Positions 47,301-51,908 of a stretch of 64,000 bases of DNA are shown here, piece after piece (the stretch's first letter is position 1; every line of letters begins with the position of its first letter). Where the stretch lies: assembly GCA_947579665.1 (NCBI GenBank), contig OX388341.1, forward strand, positions 434,001 to 498,000. The letters run 5' to 3'. Source of the DNA: Sympetrum striolatum (lineage: Eukaryota > Arthropoda > Insecta > Odonata > Libellulidae). The notes beneath the pieces were generated by a model. That model saw only the letters and a list, made by a program, of their open reading frames with translations. It searched no databases and was not told where the DNA came from. A program made the translations under genes and the position numbers.

Positions 47301-49620
47301 TTTCATTATCTGGCGACTAACTAAACTGAGAAGAGAGATTTCTCGGATCGGTCAGCCAAAAAGCTACAATGCTAGAATCTCCGAAACGTGAGGTGAATGT
47401 TGCAGGGGAGGCGAGTGAAAATTCATGTGAACCGTTACGTAATAACCTTCAAAGGGCACGAATATATCGCTGCCTTTTAGATGGAAACTACCAGAACTTG
47501 TTGAATGTGAAATATTAAACCAGAAGCGCATGCCGTCTAGAGGACGCAGAGAATAGGCAAAACGAAAACCACCGACAAAAATATTTAATTAATATTTCTG
47601 CACAGAAACTCGAAGTCGTTAAAAAGAATCGTTACTTAAACGAACACAACTATAATAAATGTACGCTTAAAACTTAATAAGAGAAATAAAACCGTTCTTT
47701 TCAAAGCTGACGATTATATGCTTTACCCTATATGTACAAGACAATATATTACACTGATGAAAATTTAATAAAATTCACCAACGCCCCTCGGATCTGAGAG
47801 AAACCCACTTTATTTCTCAAAACTCAAAAAAATTATTTCTATAAAACGAATTGAAAAATCGATTAATTGTGCAAGGCAGCGAGGTCGAAACAAAATAATA
47901 GAAATTATTATTGTAAACACGCGTAAAATCATCGCCGAACTCTATTTCATGCTTCAATCACCAAATTAGATATGCATCGCTGAGGAAGACATTTCGACTG
48001 AAAACGTAGCAAATGTTCTTCGGGTGCACAATGAGGCATAAAACATCCTCCTCTTTCGACTGACACTAAATATCTCCAGACGTTCGCAAATATGACGTCA
48101 AAGGCAACATCCGTACGAGGGGTGTCAACATGATCCAACAGGGACGAAAAATTCGAGTAAAGTGACACGAACTGTGTTTCAGGGTCCACAAAGGCAAACG
48201 CTAAGGGAAAGAGGAAATAAATATGCGTCATGAAGCAGGTTCTACTGGAGAAAACCGCGGAGTCAATCAGATTTGGAGCTGTTTTTCTCACGAACACACT
48301 TGAAATACCGGTATGGAGCGATATCACTTCTCTGAACGCGGGACAAAAACAAAATGAGTAAAAACGAAACATTCCGATATTGAAAGCAACTAATTACCGT
48401 GGTAACCCACAAATAAACAACTGCAACTGTACTTAGCGCAGAAAATATATGCAGCGCGATAACTAATATAATTTAAAAAAAGAAAACAAACGTACTTTAT
48501 CCAATTCGTTTAATGGACAGAGTATCAACGGGAAAACTTCAGAAATCAAGTACAAGTACTTGGTAGCAGCAATACCAAAACCTCCAATGCATTATGATTC
48601 AAGAACATAATTATCATAAATATAATATTTATGATATTTAACGGGCTTAAATTACAAAAAGTTATGCCATTATGGAAATGCTAAAGAAATAAGAGGGTTA
48701 AAATGCAACAATAATTGGAAAACTGTAGATAAAGTCGCACGATCCTGAAACAAGAAAGGTGTGTAGGAAAGCGTGTGCTTATAAAAGATCTTAAAAAATA
48801 AACAAATAAAGAATAGAAAATTTATAATGCAGTTAACTTGAGACTAAAAAACTTTATGAGGTAGTAATTTATAATTTAAATAATAAAATTTCTCATTAAT
48901 CTAAAATCTCTCCCCAGTACCAAGTAATAATGACGTCACACTCGGTAACAGAAAGTGACATCACCGGCAAAGTAGGTATGTGTGCGTCCATAAAAACGGT
49001 GAAAGTGCTAAAAATGAAGCAAAAATAACAATGTCTGAACACTATTTCTCCCTTACAAAGTTTTGCAATTACCTTAACATTTAAATACGATCAGCTAAAG
49101 GTGACCGACGAGGATGTTAACTGTGACTAAGAAAGTCTCCTGCATTACATAAATATAACCCGGGAATATTCTGAATGGGAATAAGTATAATAGAAGAAGG
49201 AATCAAACGATGAAATGCAGTTTCTGATAAACAATTTACTCCATTCACGCCTTATCATCCTATACACCGCTCACACATTAACAGTACTGTAACTCATTCA
49301 AAATTACGTTCTCACCTAGGAAATGTTCCACAAGTTTCACTATTTAACAAAGTAACTACTTAGAACAATGAAGTCTAAGTAAATTAAAGATATACAGTCC
49401 TATCAACAACGTACAAAGATGTACAACGACGGCCATGAGAAAACGCTTTGTTATATGAAACAGCAGTTCAATGATAAAAGATTTCTATCACTTCTGTTAG
49501 TTCCGGTTAATGGAGAAAGGTAACAGTGGCACTTACCTTCTTAAATGAAAACAACTCTTTCTGAATCTTCTGTCTCTCCGCTGAGGGCTGTTGCCCTTTT
49601 CCACGTATGAACTTCAACAT
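20..49620 (-). CDS. l(2)gl: lethal(2) giant larvae homologue (LLGL), 14 coding exons, C-terminus beyond the window
   Basis: Tumour suppressor and cell-polarity scaffold of the Scribble/Dlg/Lgl module. It acts at the basolateral cortex, opposes aPKC-Par6 and binds non-muscle myosin II and syntaxins. Coding exons on the minus strand are 49537-49620, 17353-17450, 16782-16866, 16560-16669, 15901-16044, 13004-13142, 10711-10907, 10443-10600, 9063-9295, 6528-6794, 5312-5482, 4976-5243, 1515-1686 and 20-151. Their lengths sum to 2258 nt (752 codons plus 2 nt), every junction is GT-AG, and the phases agree with no stop. The protein opens [17 protein letters not shown], nearly as in Drosophila. WD40 repeats span roughly residues 30-650, and the triple-serine aPKC loop is at residues 663-683. 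Family members are about 1000-1160 residues long, so roughly a quarter to a third of the protein lies past the left edge. The assignment is very secure. Exon boundaries are inferred from homology and splice consensus, not from transcripts. Confidence 0.96.
285..1134. mobile_element. Non-autonomous hAT element, 850 bp, with 8-bp target duplication
   Basis: The ends begin CAGGGTTTCCCAAACT on the left and CAGAGTTTCCCAAACT read inward from the right, typical hAT termini. They are flanked by the direct repeat CTTTAGAG at 277-284 and 1135-1142. No transposase is seen. It is interrupted by another element at 359-922, so its own sequence is about 285 bp. It lies in the l(2)gl intron between exons 14 and 15. 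Confidence 0.85.
359..922. mobile_element. Pogo/Tigger-like TIR element nested in the hAT element
   Basis: Termini CAGTAGAACCCCGATCTATC and, from the right, CAGTAGAACCTCGATCCATC, flanked by TA (357-358 and 923-924). It is 564 bp with no intact transposase. The interior repeats short motifs resembling the termini (ACGATGAATGCGGG-like). TA target and CAGTAGAACC ends fit the Tc1/mariner-pogo group. Confidence 0.8.
1515..1686 (-). CDS. l(2)gl: l(2)gl exon 14: aPKC phosphorylation loop (residues 652-709)
   Basis: Encodes the basic amphipathic segment [20 protein letters not shown] (662-681). Serines 666, 670 and 674 line up with Drosophila S656, S660 and S664, the aPKC targets whose phosphorylation releases Lgl from the cortex. 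The Lys/Arg/Phe content also fits the known phosphoinositide-binding membrane motif. It is followed by a low-complexity basic, Gly/Ser-rich tail. The acceptor is TCTTTACAG and the donor GTAAGT. Confidence 0.97.
2097..2835. mobile_element. Long inverted-repeat (foldback) element
   Basis: The left arm (2097-2382) is repeated in inverted form at 2586-2835, about 250 bp with high identity and one extra block in the left arm near 2140-2190. The loop of about 200 bp has T- and G-rich sequence. No ORF of note. I found no clear target duplication, so the superfamily is open (foldback or MULE-like). It lies in l(2)gl intron 13-14. Confidence 0.75.
3540..3735 (+). repeat. tRNA-derived SINE, copy 1
   Basis: Box A-like GGCAGAGTGATTAGTATG and box B-like GGGTTCAAATCCCGG about 45 bases apart, then a non-tRNA body and an (ATT)n tail ending near 3730. 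It does not fold as a complete tRNA. Confidence 0.65.
3784..4015 (+). repeat. tRNA-derived SINE, copy 2
   Basis: Head GGTGGCTGAATGATTAGC (box A) and GGGTTTGAATCCTGG (box B), then a body that begins like copy 1 (GGGAATGGTT versus GGGAAATGGTT) and diverges. The 3' boundary is uncertain. Confidence 0.6.
4092..4416. mobile_element. TA-flanked TIR element (CCGTATTTGACGG type), 325 bp
   Basis: Terminal inverted repeats of 28 bases beginning CC(A/G)TATTTGACGGCATATA and ending at GACGCACC, one mismatch between ends, flanked by TA at 4090-4091 and 4417-4418. No coding capacity. Superfamily undetermined. Confidence 0.75.
4976..5243 (-). CDS. l(2)gl: l(2)gl exon 13 (residues 563-652)
   Basis: Encodes [35 protein letters not shown] and [13 protein letters not shown], ending KCTLNPN with a split codon before GTAAGT. 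It completes the second propeller's conserved core. Confidence 0.97.
5312..5482 (-). CDS. l(2)gl: l(2)gl exon 12 (residues 506-562)
   Basis: Encodes [20 protein letters not shown] ([10 protein letters not shown] is universal in Lgl) and [12 protein letters not shown]. The donor is GTCAGT. The intron to exon 13 is only 68 nt. Confidence 0.96.
5483..6527 (-). other. l(2)gl intron between exons 11 and 12
   Basis: AT-rich intron of 1045 bp. I see no repeat, ORF or RNA gene in it. Confidence 0.8.
6528..6794 (-). CDS. l(2)gl: l(2)gl exon 11 (residues 417-505)
   Basis: Encodes [19 protein letters not shown] (about 442-460), a canonical WD40 GH..WD blade. Next come [10 protein letters not shown] and an acidic insert with six consecutive glutamates, ending WPPFRK (500-505). 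The acceptor TTCTTTACAG and donor GTACGT are both good. Confidence 0.96.
7124..8265. repeat. Dispersed repeat with regularly spaced tRNA-B-box-like motifs, copy 1
   Basis: The motif TCGAACC(A/C)AGGA, the complement of a tRNA B box, recurs at 7264, 7412, about 7568, 7734, 7905 and 8081, spaced 148-176 bp. Units also share an ATGCATTTAAACGG-like segment, so this is a diverged tandem array. Both ends (ACGAGTAAAATGT and AATGAATCCGGAGAAGC) are shared with the copy at 19232-20059. Confidence 0.7.
8201..8223. repeat. (TA)n microsatellite
   Basis: About ten TA units inside the composite repeat. The second copy has only TATCTATCTA at this place. Confidence 0.8.
8555..8648 (+). mobile_element. Truncated LINE 3' end with (ATT)n tail
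   Basis: GTGTAAGAAGAGACTTTCTA, then CTCGCCCGAATAAAGGCC and an (ATT)n run. The same pattern recurs at 34255, 57262 and 57420 and, reversed, at 51905. This resembles the 3' end of CR1/Jockey-type non-LTR retrotransposons. No coding part remains. Confidence 0.5.
9063..9295 (-). CDS. l(2)gl: l(2)gl exon 10 (residues 339-416)
   Basis: Encodes ALVVLAEEE (349-357), [13 protein letters not shown] (374-386) and [18 protein letters not shown], matching LLGL1/2 closely. The acceptor is CTCCTTAG. The 13 bases around it are tandemly duplicated in the intron just upstream. The donor is GTAAAT and the exon ends in phase 0. Confidence 0.95.
9400..9523 (-). repeat. tRNA-derived SINE (second family), minus strand
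   Basis: Read on the minus strand: a tRNA-like head with box B CCCGGGTTTGATTCCTCG, then AATGTGTGATATGGCCTAAGC and a (CAA)n-like tail. Related copies at 34397, 41056 and 54735. Lies in the intron between exons 9 and 10. Confidence 0.55.
9524..10442 (-). other. l(2)gl intron between exons 9 and 10, remainder
   Basis: AT-rich intron sequence. Apart from the SINE just before it I see no feature. Confidence 0.75.
10443..10600 (-). CDS. l(2)gl: l(2)gl exon 9 (residues 286-339)
   Basis: Encodes [14 protein letters not shown] (about residues 292-305) and [11 protein letters not shown] (318-328), two of the best conserved Lgl signatures. The preceding intron is only 110 nt. The donor GTAATT follows a split glycine codon. 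Confidence 0.96.
10711..10907 (-). CDS. l(2)gl: l(2)gl exon 8 (residues 221-286)
   Basis: Encodes [27 protein letters not shown] (about residues 242-254) and [15 protein letters not shown]. Vertebrate LLGL has SSQQLENIWW, SHSDGSY and YGPFPCKAI. The acceptor ends TTTCAG and the donor is GTGAGT. It ends in phase 2. Confidence 0.96.
11573..12208 (+). mobile_element. Tigger/pogo element relic, 636 bp, TA target duplication
   Basis: Termini CAGTAGAGGATTATTTATCC and, inverted, CAGTAGAGGATCGTTTATCC, flanked by TA at 11571-11572 and 12209-12210. The interior keeps part of a pogo-type transposase (see 11808-12006). Too short to be autonomous, so it is an internally deleted copy. Confidence 0.85.
11808..12006 (+). 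pseudogene. Tigger/pogo (CENP-B/jerky-like) transposase fragment
   Basis: One frame reads [15 protein letters not shown], then an in-frame TAG, then [20 protein letters not shown] and KRKTL. This is the N-terminal helix-turn-helix of Tigger-type transposases (LTLEQKxxII ... TIxDIKxxKEKIL ... KTL). No DDE catalytic domain is present, and no function is expected. Confidence 0.75.
12209..13003 (-). other. l(2)gl intron between exons 7 and 8, remainder
   Basis: Very AT-rich intron with no recognised element. The other part of this intron, 10908-11572, also shows nothing. Confidence 0.7.
13004..13142 (-). CDS. l(2)gl: l(2)gl exon 7 (residues 174-220)
   Basis: Encodes [15 protein letters not shown], then [18 protein letters not shown]. 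The ILIGYxRGL..W motif is a family hallmark. The acceptor is CACACTTCAG and the donor GTATGT. It ends in phase 0. Confidence 0.95.
13633..14488 (+). mobile_element. Pearl/Helitron-like element: two 317-bp repeats, (CA)n tract, hairpin tail
   Basis: AGAGCGCCCACAAA occurs at 13633, 13950 and 14266, so two full units of 317 and 316 bp are followed by the start of a third. That third unit runs into a (CA)n tract at 14278-14353 and then a unique tail. The tail ends in a hairpin whose arms are TACTTTCTC and GAGAAAGTA (14449-14480). Repeats plus microsatellite plus terminal hairpin is the plan of mollusc pearl and Drosophila DINE-1 type Helitron relatives. No helicase is seen. Confidence 0.6.
14278..14353. 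repeat. (CA)n microsatellite
   Basis: About 36 nearly perfect CA units with two interruptions. It forms the junction inside the pearl-like element. Confidence 0.95.
14890..15590 (-). pseudogene. Decayed mariner transposase
   Basis: On the minus strand one frame reads [20 protein letters not shown], the region of the first catalytic Asp in mariner (VTGDEtWxHHYEPE). It is followed after a stop by [17 protein letters not shown] second frame then gives [19 protein letters not shown], and a third [11 protein letters not shown] (family EVLEHPPYSPDL). The HDNARPH motif with the second Asp is lost. At least two frameshifts and several stops make it non-functional. It lies in the intron between exons 6 and 7. 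I did not find its terminal repeats. Confidence 0.8.
15901..16044 (-). CDS. l(2)gl: l(2)gl exon 6 (residues 126-174)
   Basis: Encodes [20 protein letters not shown] and GGNIYLLNL, ending IYVDVVMQ. Drosophila has [15 protein letters not shown] and IYHDVV at the same place. It lies between the acceptor TTTTTTTAG and the donor GTTAGT. The donor is weak, but the frame continues correctly into exon 7. Confidence 0.94.
16045..16559 (-). other. l(2)gl intron between exons 5 and 6
   Basis: 515-bp AT-rich intron with nothing recognised. Confidence 0.8.
16560..16669 (-). CDS. l(2)gl: l(2)gl exon 5 (residues 90-126)
   Basis: Encodes [17 protein letters not shown], a WD40 blade matching LLGL GRLLSLLDDSSLHLWEI, followed by a charged stretch. 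It ends in phase 2 at GGGAA before GTAAGT. Confidence 0.95.
16782..16866 (-). CDS. l(2)gl: l(2)gl exon 4 (residues 61-89)
   Basis: Encodes [13 protein letters not shown], the conserved first-blade strand (LLGL1 has YGAPGVEF), and ends LVFLPNQ in phase 0 before GTAATT. The acceptor is TATGTATAG, with a weak polypyrimidine tract. Confidence 0.94.
17024..17278. repeat. Dispersed repeat, copy 1 (partner at 35596)
   Basis: About 255 bp similar to 35596-35860, sharing GATTCGATGCCATG, TAATTAGCATCGCACAGA and GGATCAGAGCTGCCAACT. The C-rich end is CCCCTCCCCCC. It is non-coding and of unknown class, in the short intron between exons 3 and 4. Confidence 0.65.
17353..17450 (-). CDS. l(2)gl: l(2)gl exon 3 (residues 29-61)
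   Basis: Encodes [17 protein letters not shown] and then [13 protein letters not shown], the first WD40 blade. The acceptor TTTATTCCAG follows a long T-run. The donor is GTATCC after AAAGT. A competing GT two bases upstream (GTGTAT) would break the frame into exon 4, so the later one was chosen. Confidence 0.95.
17451..19231 (-). other. Long l(2)gl intron, 3' part
   Basis: AT-rich intron sequence. I see no gene or clear repeat here. Confidence 0.65.
19232..20059. repeat. Dispersed repeat with B-box-like motifs, copy 2
   Basis: Shares both ends and internal blocks with 7124-8265 but is 828 bp. TCGAAC motifs lie at 19378, 19548, 19718 and 19891, spaced 170, 170 and 173 bp. It has about two units fewer than copy 1. 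Confidence 0.7.
20060..29910 (-). other. Long l(2)gl intron, central part A
   Basis: About 10 kb with moderate CpG content in places (24.2-26 kb). ORFs are short, overlap on both strands and match nothing I recognise. A 65-bp segment near 20340 (TATGGCAGGGAGT) resembles 41960. No repeat with clear ends. Confidence 0.5.
29911..29991. mobile_element. Tc1-type minimal hairpin element (about 80 bp)
   Basis: Begins TACACTCCTGGCCAAAATTA and ends with its exact inverse complement; the perfect arms are about 27 bases. TA sits at both ends (29911-29912 and 29990-29991). The termini look like Tc1 ends. The element is almost only two TIRs joined by about 22 bases. Confidence 0.8.
29992..34254 (-). other. 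Long l(2)gl intron, central part B
   Basis: No gene recognised. Contains a CRE palindrome at 33025-33032. The end, 34130-34254, is T-rich. Confidence 0.5.
33025..33032. promoter_or_regulatory. CRE/ATF palindrome TGACGTCA
   Basis: Exact 8-base CREB/ATF site. It is one of five in 33.0-48.9 kb, the others being at 39709, 41607, 48093 and 48931. No other exact copy was noticed elsewhere in the window. Confidence 0.35.
34255..34327 (+). mobile_element. Truncated LINE 3' end
   Basis: GATGGGACTAAAAAGTCCCA, then ATTCCGCCTAATAAAGTCC, the same tail pattern as at 8555 and 57262. Confidence 0.45.
34397..34525 (-). repeat. tRNA-derived SINE (second family), minus strand
   Basis: On the minus strand: GGCTCCCGGATAGTCGTGTA (box A region) and GGTCCCGGGCTCGATACCCGG (box B region; motif split here over the stem), then GATGTGACCTAAGC and a (CTA)n-type tail. 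Best preserved copy of the family. Confidence 0.7.
35596..35903. repeat. Dispersed repeat, copy 2 (partner at 17024)
   Basis: Same element as 17024-17278 but longer, continuing through a C-rich stretch (CCCCCCCACCCCACG) to GCGTTACGTAATTTGGG. Class unknown. Confidence 0.65.
37190..37370. repeat. Near-perfect hairpin repeat, about 180 bp
   Basis: GCTTTGC, GGATTTATTTGTACTA, GGAAGCATC and GGTAACAAGAAA on the left reappear inverted in reverse order on the right, with only short mismatches. The loop is about 10 bases near 37281. Likely a foldback MITE. No target duplication identified. Confidence 0.75.
37371..41055 (-). other. Long l(2)gl intron, central part C
   Basis: No gene or repeat recognised apart from a CRE palindrome at 39709-39716. 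The ORFs around 39.7-40.3 kb have no family I know. Confidence 0.5.
41056..41175 (+). repeat. tRNA-derived SINE (second family), plus strand
   Basis: GTGGGCAGCGCGTTAGGCGG, box B-like TTGGTTCGAATACAGG, then GAGCCCATGTGCGAAATAAT and CACTTTTAACAATACTGCTA. The body matches the minus-strand copies at 34397 and 54735. Confidence 0.6.
41347..41434. repeat. Short hairpin repeat, 88 bp
   Basis: Arms of about 32 bases (TATCTTGTAAAAAATCCATG on the left, its inverse on the right) with a loop of about 24 bases. Possibly a small MITE. Confidence 0.6.
42095..46080 (-). other. Long l(2)gl intron, part D, CpG-richer towards 45.2 kb
   Basis: A 99-codon plus-strand ORF at 42095-42394 has no recognisable family and a competing ORF on the other strand. 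From 45.2 kb the sequence becomes clearly richer in CG. No element with defined ends. Confidence 0.45.
46081..46620. promoter_or_regulatory. CpG-rich block with perfect NRF1-type palindrome
   Basis: Relatively GC- and CpG-rich against an AT-rich background. It contains TGCGCATGCGCA at 46448-46459, a perfect match to the NRF1/Ewg site that marks CpG-type promoters. It could be an alternative promoter or enhancer of l(2)gl. No exon was identified. Confidence 0.3.
46928..47021. repeat. Purine-rich minisatellite
   Basis: Five to six degenerate copies of an 18-base unit, GGGGAAACTGGAAGAA-like, with nearly all purines on the plus strand. Confidence 0.85.
47022..49536 (-). other. Long l(2)gl intron, 5' part
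   Basis: Contains CRE palindromes at 48093-48100 and 48931-48938 and a 141-codon minus-strand ORF at 47947-48372 with no recognisable family. Nothing else supported. Confidence 0.45.
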
Positions 49621-49625
49621 ATTTA
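49537..49625 (-). CDS. l(2)gl: l(2)gl exon 2: start codon and N-terminus (residues 1-28)
   Basis: The ATG is at 49620-49618, after 5 nt of leader. It encodes the conserved [17 protein letters not shown] start and ends FSFKK in phase 0. The donor is GTAAGT (49536-49531). This N-terminal stretch is almost invariant in insect Lgl proteins, which fixes the start. The next exon lies 32 kb away. Confidence 0.95.
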
Positions 49626-49933
49626 CTGGAAAAAATAAAAGATGTCTTAACACAAAGTATAAATAGAAAGCGATGCAAACTTTTCAGTTTCAACAAATAA
49701 CTTCTCAATAATGCTTCTGGAAGTGGTTCAAGAAATTTGAAGTTGAAAACAACAAGCGACGCGAAATAGAAACACAATTCTCAATAAAATATAAGAAAAG
49801 ACATACATAACCACCTTAAAATCCACTAAGAAGCATGTCAACGATTACTATCGTAAAAAACTCCACTCAAAGCAAAGCGGTTCCGCCAGCAACGCTTTGA
49901 AGGGTGTATACGTCAACTTTGTCGCCTACTGTG

Positions 49934-49945
49934 GTTACCAGTAAC
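49934..49945 (+). promoter_or_regulatory. Second X-box-like palindrome (no spacer)
   Basis: GTTACCAGTAAC matches GTNRCC plus RGYAAC with zero spacer and sits inside a wider imperfect palindrome GTGGTT...AACCAC. It lies in the first l(2)gl intron, about 590 bp from the IFT27 ATG. Weaker candidate than the site at 50153. Confidence 0.35.
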
Positions 49946-50036
49946 AACCACTGTGCTCTCACCGGCAAAGACTCAAACTAACAGTTGTCTTAGTATGAAA
50001 ACCGACGAATAATATGTAATAAATATTAAGACTCAC

Positions 50037-50110
50037 CATTCAAAAATAGTGCACGATAATATGTATCTCACACCCAAATTCCAGCGACACACTACGATCA
50101 GAACACCGAA
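50037..50110 (-). other. l(2)gl: Probable untranslated first exon of l(2)gl
   Basis: The start-codon exon is preceded by a clear 3' splice site (TTTTTTCCAG ending at 49626) only 5 nt before the ATG, so at least one upstream non-coding exon must exist. The nearest good donor on the minus strand is AATG|GTGAGT at 50037, about 410 bp upstream. The upstream (right) end of this exon is a guess, since the transcription start cannot be read from sequence. Other donors are possible. Confidence 0.35.
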
Positions 50111-50535
50111 CAAACGTTCACTAAGATTCACATAGACGCTTTAACTTCATTAGTTTCTAAGGTAACTTCGAATATTCATTCGCAAACACAAGAAAATAAT
50201 TTATAGAAATAAAACACAAAAATAGGTTTATGATATATTAAATAATACGGATTTTTATTATTTGTATTTATAATTTCATAATAATTTTATAAAGCATTGT
50301 TATTTTAATAAAAACACAGGACTACTTTTCTTCCTACAACGTGAATCGTATGAACCTGGAGCACCTGGAGAGACTGACTGCGACATCTCTCCCTGAATTT
50401 CCGAACCATTGCGAAGATTATCGAATGTCATTTAGTAACCCGGCGTGACTTTTGTTTACAGTAAACAAATTGTGTTTCTTCTTCATTCTGACTTCCATGG
50501 ATGTAATTTATTTTATCTCATAGTTGAACACTTGA
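50111..50535. promoter_or_regulatory. Divergent promoter between l(2)gl and IFT27
   Basis: The start codons of the two genes are 915 bp apart and the probable first exon of l(2)gl narrows the gap to about 430 bp, so the promoter must be bidirectional or two promoters back to back. No TATA box at a convincing position. The right half is richer in CpG and probably includes the IFT27 5' UTR. It contains an X-box match at 50153-50166. Confidence 0.6.
50153..50166 (+). promoter_or_regulatory. RFX X-box candidate upstream of IFT27
   Basis: GTTTCTAAGGTAAC fits the 14-base X-box consensus RYYNYYWWRRNRAC at every position. RFX/DAF-19 factors use this site to drive ciliary genes, including IFT genes. 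It lies 370 bp before the IFT27 ATG. Confidence 0.55.
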
Positions 50536-50661
50536 ATGTTCTTGATGTATGACTTACATTTATTTAAAGTGGCAATTACTGGAGATTCATTGGTTGGAAA
50601 AACATCTATAATTCAAACATTCACCTCTGGTGGAACTCAGTTTTCTCGACATTACTCAATG
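50536..50661 (+). CDS. IFT27: IFT27 exon 1 (P-loop)
   Basis: Encodes the first beta strand and G1 motif GDSLVGKTSIIQTF, ending HYSM before the donor GTGACT. The upstream in-frame context gives no other start. A spliced upstream exon is possible but not needed. Confidence 0.88.
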
Positions 50662-51379
50662 GTGACTCATTTCAGTTTATTCATTAATTCACGTTTGGTT
50701 ATTCGTTTGCAAAACTGTTCATTTAAACTTAACTCGAAGTATTTTCACCTCAGTAATTATACACCATTCATTACAGACATCTGATGTTTGTTTGAACTCG
50801 AAAGACGTATTTATACCAGACAGTAAAGATGCCGTTGAATTACTGTTGTACGATTCAGCTGGAAATGATTTGTACTCTGATTATCTACCTAAATTTGTAA
50901 GTGTCAATCTAGTAGTTCATTCGTATTCTTATGTCGCTAGTCTCACATTACTTAAATATTTTTCAGTGGATCGGTATCAATGCAATACTTGTCGTGTTTG
51001 ACGTAACCAGTGCAGATTCATTTGAATCAGTGAAAAAATGGGTTAAGATGGCAAGAACGGTGGAAGGGTTACCTTCTGCCGAGTCTTCTGGTGAGATTTC
51101 CCTTCCGGGTGTTTTATATGCTAACAAGGTAGATCTTGAAGGTAGAAGGAAAGTTAGCTCTGAGAGAGGGAAAAACCTTGCCTCTCAACTGGGATTAGCG
51201 TACTTTGAAGGTTCTGCAGTGAGTAATTGGTCTAAGTTTTAGAAAAATATTTACTTATTAGTGAAGAACTTGGCTTTCAGCTTATATTTTTCTTTCAGAA
51301 AATCAACATCATGATAGAAGAACCATTTACGTACCTTGCAAATGAATTGTATAAAACTTCAGTCGAGGACAACATTTGA
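50536..51379 (+). CDS. IFT27: Intraflagellar transport protein 27 (Rab-like GTPase, RABL4)
   Basis: Small GTPase subunit of IFT-B. With IFT25 it helps move cargo, including the BBSome, out of cilia and flagella. Exons are 50536-50661, 50777-50896, 50967-51218 and 51299-51379, giving 192 codons (human 186). All introns are GT-AG, phase 0 and short (70-115 bp). The P-loop GDSLVGKT is at residues 16-23, DSAG at 68-71 (the family has DSAGKE instead of the Rab DTAGQE), NKVD at 135-138 and SAK at 165-167. LPGVLYANKVDLEGRRKV matches IFT27 rather than other Rabs. There is no C-terminal prenylation cysteine, as in IFT27. The start could be the ATG at 50536 or the one at 50545; the second gives a leader closer to the human length. 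It is divergently paired with l(2)gl. Confidence 0.93.
50777..50896 (+). CDS. IFT27: IFT27 exon 2 (switch regions)
   Basis: After the acceptor CATTACAG it encodes TSDVCLNSKDVFIPDSKDAV and LLLYDSAGND, the G2 effector region and the G3 motif. It ends YLPKF before GTAAGT. Confidence 0.92.
50967..51218 (+). CDS. IFT27: IFT27 exon 3 (NKxD motif)
   Basis: Encodes WIGINAILVVFDVT, an acidic insert, LPGVLYANKVDLEGRRKV and LGLAYFEGSA. It carries G4 and most of G5. The acceptor is ATTTTTCAG and the donor GTGAGT. Confidence 0.94.
51299..51379 (+). CDS. IFT27: IFT27 exon 4 (C-terminus and stop)
   Basis: The acceptor TTCTTTCAG is followed by KINIMIEEPFTYLANELYK and a short tail ending at TGA 51377-51379. 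It completes the SAK (G5) motif across the junction. Confidence 0.9.
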   Translation, partial: KINIMIEEPFTYLANELYKTSVEDNI

Positions 51380-51556
51380 TGGGTCACCTAATAAAAGAAC
51401 GATTTTTTTGTTTTTTTTAAAGGTATAAATGTTCTTAATGTTGGCTTATCTTGAAGTATAGATGGCTTTTAAATATGATGGTCACATAAAAACTCTACAA
51501 GTAAGATTCAACATGTAGATTTTGACTACAATTATTTTGAAAGTCGACTCGTTAAA

Positions 51557-51908
51557 AATAAATTACTCTGCAACTTTCAATTATCAGTCTTACTGATTTT
51601 GTCTGTCTTGTTATTTAATTTATTGTATTTACAAGTCATTAATATCGATTTTCAGACATTTTTTATTCAATAATATGCTAAAGCTTGATTCCAATGAAGA
51701 TTTATGGATGTTTAAAATTGTAATTTCTCTCTCATTCCAGTGAAAGGTAATTTTTTGTTCAATAAACAATATTGTTTCATCACCTATTTGTATGGAATCA
51801 TTCTCAATTAAAAGTGAGAACTCAAAAATTATCAAAATACCTTTCCCCTTTGCCCACCTGTTTTTCATTCGCATGCCTCCGAATGTGTTACTATCATTGT
51901 CCAATAAA
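51557..51908 (+). terminator. Candidate IFT27 polyadenylation signals
   Basis: AATAAA occurs at 51557-51562, 51761-51766 and 51903-51908, which are 180, 384 and 526 bases after the stop. The last adjoins a LINE tail of opposite orientation. The first two are the more natural choices. Nothing else is recognisable in the 3' region 51380-51905. Confidence 0.4.
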
